Assembly (NCBI GenBank): GCA_964579325.1
Contig: CAZOHN010000040.1
Span: 1-21,958 of the forward strand
DNA from: CAZOHN01 sp964579325
Lineage (GTDB): Bacteria > Pseudomonadota > Alphaproteobacteria > Rhodobacterales > Rhodobacteraceae
Length of the DNA stretch: 21,958 nt
Direction of reading: 5' to 3'
Shown here: one piece after another, positions 21,864 through 21,958 of the stretch
Numbering within the stretch: position 1 is the first letter of the stretch
Layout of the letters: every line of letters starts with the position of its first letter
Notes under the pieces: model-generated
Told to the model about the DNA's origin: nothing
Databases searched by the model: none
What the model saw: the letters and a program-made list of their open reading frames with translations, nothing else
Made by a program: the position numbers and the translations under genes

Positions 21864-21958
21864 GGCCTGCCGCGACCGGTCGGAACGGCCGAAGCACGGT
21901 CTGTCTCGCTCTCGACAGAGCACGGCGTGCATTCGCGGCAGCCGCGTCGCTTACCTCG

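Noticed and set aside
1..21958. CRISPR array, tRNA or complete insertion sequence
   Set aside because: No regularly spaced repeats, no cloverleaf-like gene and no transposase with terminal inverted repeats were recognised by eye.

Overview
The window is GC-rich, densely coded DNA typical of an alphaproteobacterium. The best guess is Rhodobacterales (Rhodobacteraceae/Roseobacteraceae), judged from codon style, the trb gene order followed by a DUF2274 gene, and the accessory gene families. It looks like an accessory region (integrative conjugative element, plasmid, or an island next to one) rather than core chromosome. No rRNA, tRNA, CRISPR array or complete insertion sequence was seen.

Layout. 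(1) 1-3519, + strand: the distal end of a P-type/Tn4371-like conjugation operon, trbL (5' truncated by the window edge), trbF, trbG, trbI and a DUF2274 gene, nearly all joined by 4-nt ATGA overlaps. (2) 3520-3935: a boundary stretch with an AT-rich patch, one weak small ORF and possible gene remnants. (3) 3936-7255, + strand: an ECF sigma factor, a zinc-finger anti-sigma factor and a very methionine-rich membrane protein; then a perfect GC-rich hairpin; then a patatin-like phospholipase and a YjeF-N (NAD(P)HX epimerase-like) protein. (4) 7263-8265, - strand: a small secreted cysteine protein overlapping a VTT-like membrane protein, divergent from (5) 8438-10999, + strand: a cytochrome P460-type haem protein, a YeeE/YedE sulfur-transport-like membrane protein and a YiiX-like papain-fold hydrolase. 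The hydrolase tail runs 156 nt antisense into (6) 10844-16991, - strand: a tightly coupled six-gene operon of TVP38/TMEM64 protein, CDP-alcohol phosphatidyltransferase, YnjB/YnjC/YnjD ABC transporter, flavodoxin-like reductase and a small membrane protein (the small membrane protein is the seventh gene). (7) 17196-19032: two AhpD/carboxymuconolactone decarboxylase-like CxxC proteins on the + strand flanking a TetR regulator on the - strand, with similar palindrome-like sites in both control regions. (8) 19094-21215, - strand: DUF302 protein, then a DUF3179-DoxX pair. (9) 21300-21863, + strand: a probable phage lysis remnant, an Rz-like protein with an out-of-frame Rz1-like lipoprotein nested at its end.

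How the parts may work together. Regions 6 and 7 resemble, in gene families and partly in order, the uncharacterised ydj-ynj cluster of Escherichia coli (TVP38 protein, AhpD-like YnjA, YnjBCD transporter, CDP-alcohol transferase YnjF), but with a flavodoxin-like reductase and a TetR/operator system. With the neighbouring haem protein, sulfur-type transporter, DUF302, DoxX and DUF3179 genes, the island looks like a redox, thiol or sulfur stress module joined to membrane-lipid functions. That is inference from families and context; no substrate can be read from the sequence. This ynj-like module is the best candidate for an undescribed system here.
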